Positions 4,944 to 5,080 of a stretch of DNA of 5,080 nt are shown piece after piece (position 1 is the stretch's first letter; every line of letters begins with the position of its first letter). The stretch comes from Cytophagales bacterium (GTDB taxonomy: Bacteria; Bacteroidota; Bacteroidia; Cytophagales; 172606-1), in NCBI GenBank assembly GCA_025455595.1, contig JALOMD010000308.1, positions 1 to 5,080 on the forward strand, read 5' to 3'. Made by a program: the position numbers and the translations under genes. The notes beneath the pieces are model-generated. The model was not told the origin of the DNA, searched no databases, and was given only the letters and a program-made list of their open reading frames with translations.

Positions 4944-4985
4944 AGCCTTCGTCTCAGGTCTATTGTCTCGCATCTTTTGTCTCAA
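4944..4985 (+). repeat. Heptamer array (unit GTCTCNN) beside palindrome copy 4
   Basis: Six 7-base units in phase, the clearest being GTCTCAG at 4951, GTCTATT at 4958, GTCTCGC at 4965 and GTCTCAA at 4979. It fills the space between the hydrolase stop (4990) and palindrome copy 4, matching the stop-array-palindrome order seen at the other loci. Confidence 0.75.
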
Positions 4986-4989
4986 AGTT

Positions 4990-5080
4990 TCACTTCAACC
5001 GCTGGCTGAACAGCCACGGCAGCAGTTGCGGCTCCTTGAACGCCTGCGTCCAACTGTCGTGCTGGGCTTCGGGGTATTCG
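4990..5080 (-). CDS. C-terminal end of an alpha/beta hydrolase (esterase/peptidase-like), gene cut by right edge
   Basis: Only the last 29 codons are visible (5079 down to the stop TGA at 4992-4990). They encode EYPEAQHDSW followed by TQAF and ending LPWLFSQRLK. The HDSW segment followed some 15 residues later by a WLFSQ ending is the usual tail of secreted or cytoplasmic alpha/beta hydrolases of the predicted-esterase / prolyl-oligopeptidase-like group. In these the His is the catalytic triad histidine. Substrate, length and localisation cannot be judged. The gene is followed on its own strand by a heptamer array, palindrome copy 4 and an intrinsic terminator. Confidence 0.72.
   Translation of the reverse strand, partial: EYPEAQHDSWTQAFKEPQLLPWLFSQRLK

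Overview
The window reads as a chromosomal stretch from a member of the Bacteroidota, probably an environmental Saprospirales/Chitinophagales/Cytophagales-type organism. This is an inference. It rests on the character of the proteins (a lipid A acyltransferase of the HxxxxE type, a membrane desaturase and a DUF4328 protein), start codons preceded by A-rich or nondescript leaders without a clear Shine-Dalgarno sequence, and GC-rich coding regions separated by AT-richer, repeat-filled gaps. No phage, plasmid, insertion-sequence transposase, tRNA or rRNA is visible.

Layout: an M20 amidohydrolase truncated at the left edge (+, to 1025); a lysophospholipid/lipid A acyltransferase (+, 1137-2036); a 365-base gene-free gap full of repeats; a fatty-acid desaturase (+, 2402-3376); a PaiA-like GNAT acetyltransferase (+, 3484-4008); then two genes on the opposite strand, a four-helix membrane protein with a DUF4328 domain (-, 4112-4792) and the last 29 codons of an alpha/beta hydrolase (-, 4990 to the right edge). 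The acyltransferase and the desaturase both act on membrane lipid acyl chains, but the long gap between them argues against a shared transcript. The other genes have no obvious pathway link.

The remarkable content is between the genes. Four of the gaps carry one copy each of the same roughly 30-base imperfect palindrome, all four sharing the exact 12-mer CGTTTTGGGCAA. The copies are centred near 1077, 2133, 4088 and 4926. Each sits next to a degenerate short tandem array with a strict 7-base period (8 bases in one case) whose unit sequence differs from locus to locus. Arrays and palindromes follow gene 3' ends closely, and one array supplies the stop codon of the first gene. The remaining gap (3377-3483) holds a different, perfect 17-bp hairpin. 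In the CGTTTTGGGCAA-first orientation the arm mismatches of copies 2 and 4, and one in copy 3, become G.U wobbles, which hints at a structure that matters on one strand. This compound element (short-period array plus palindrome) is the best candidate here for an undescribed repeat family; no dedicated protein for it is visible.
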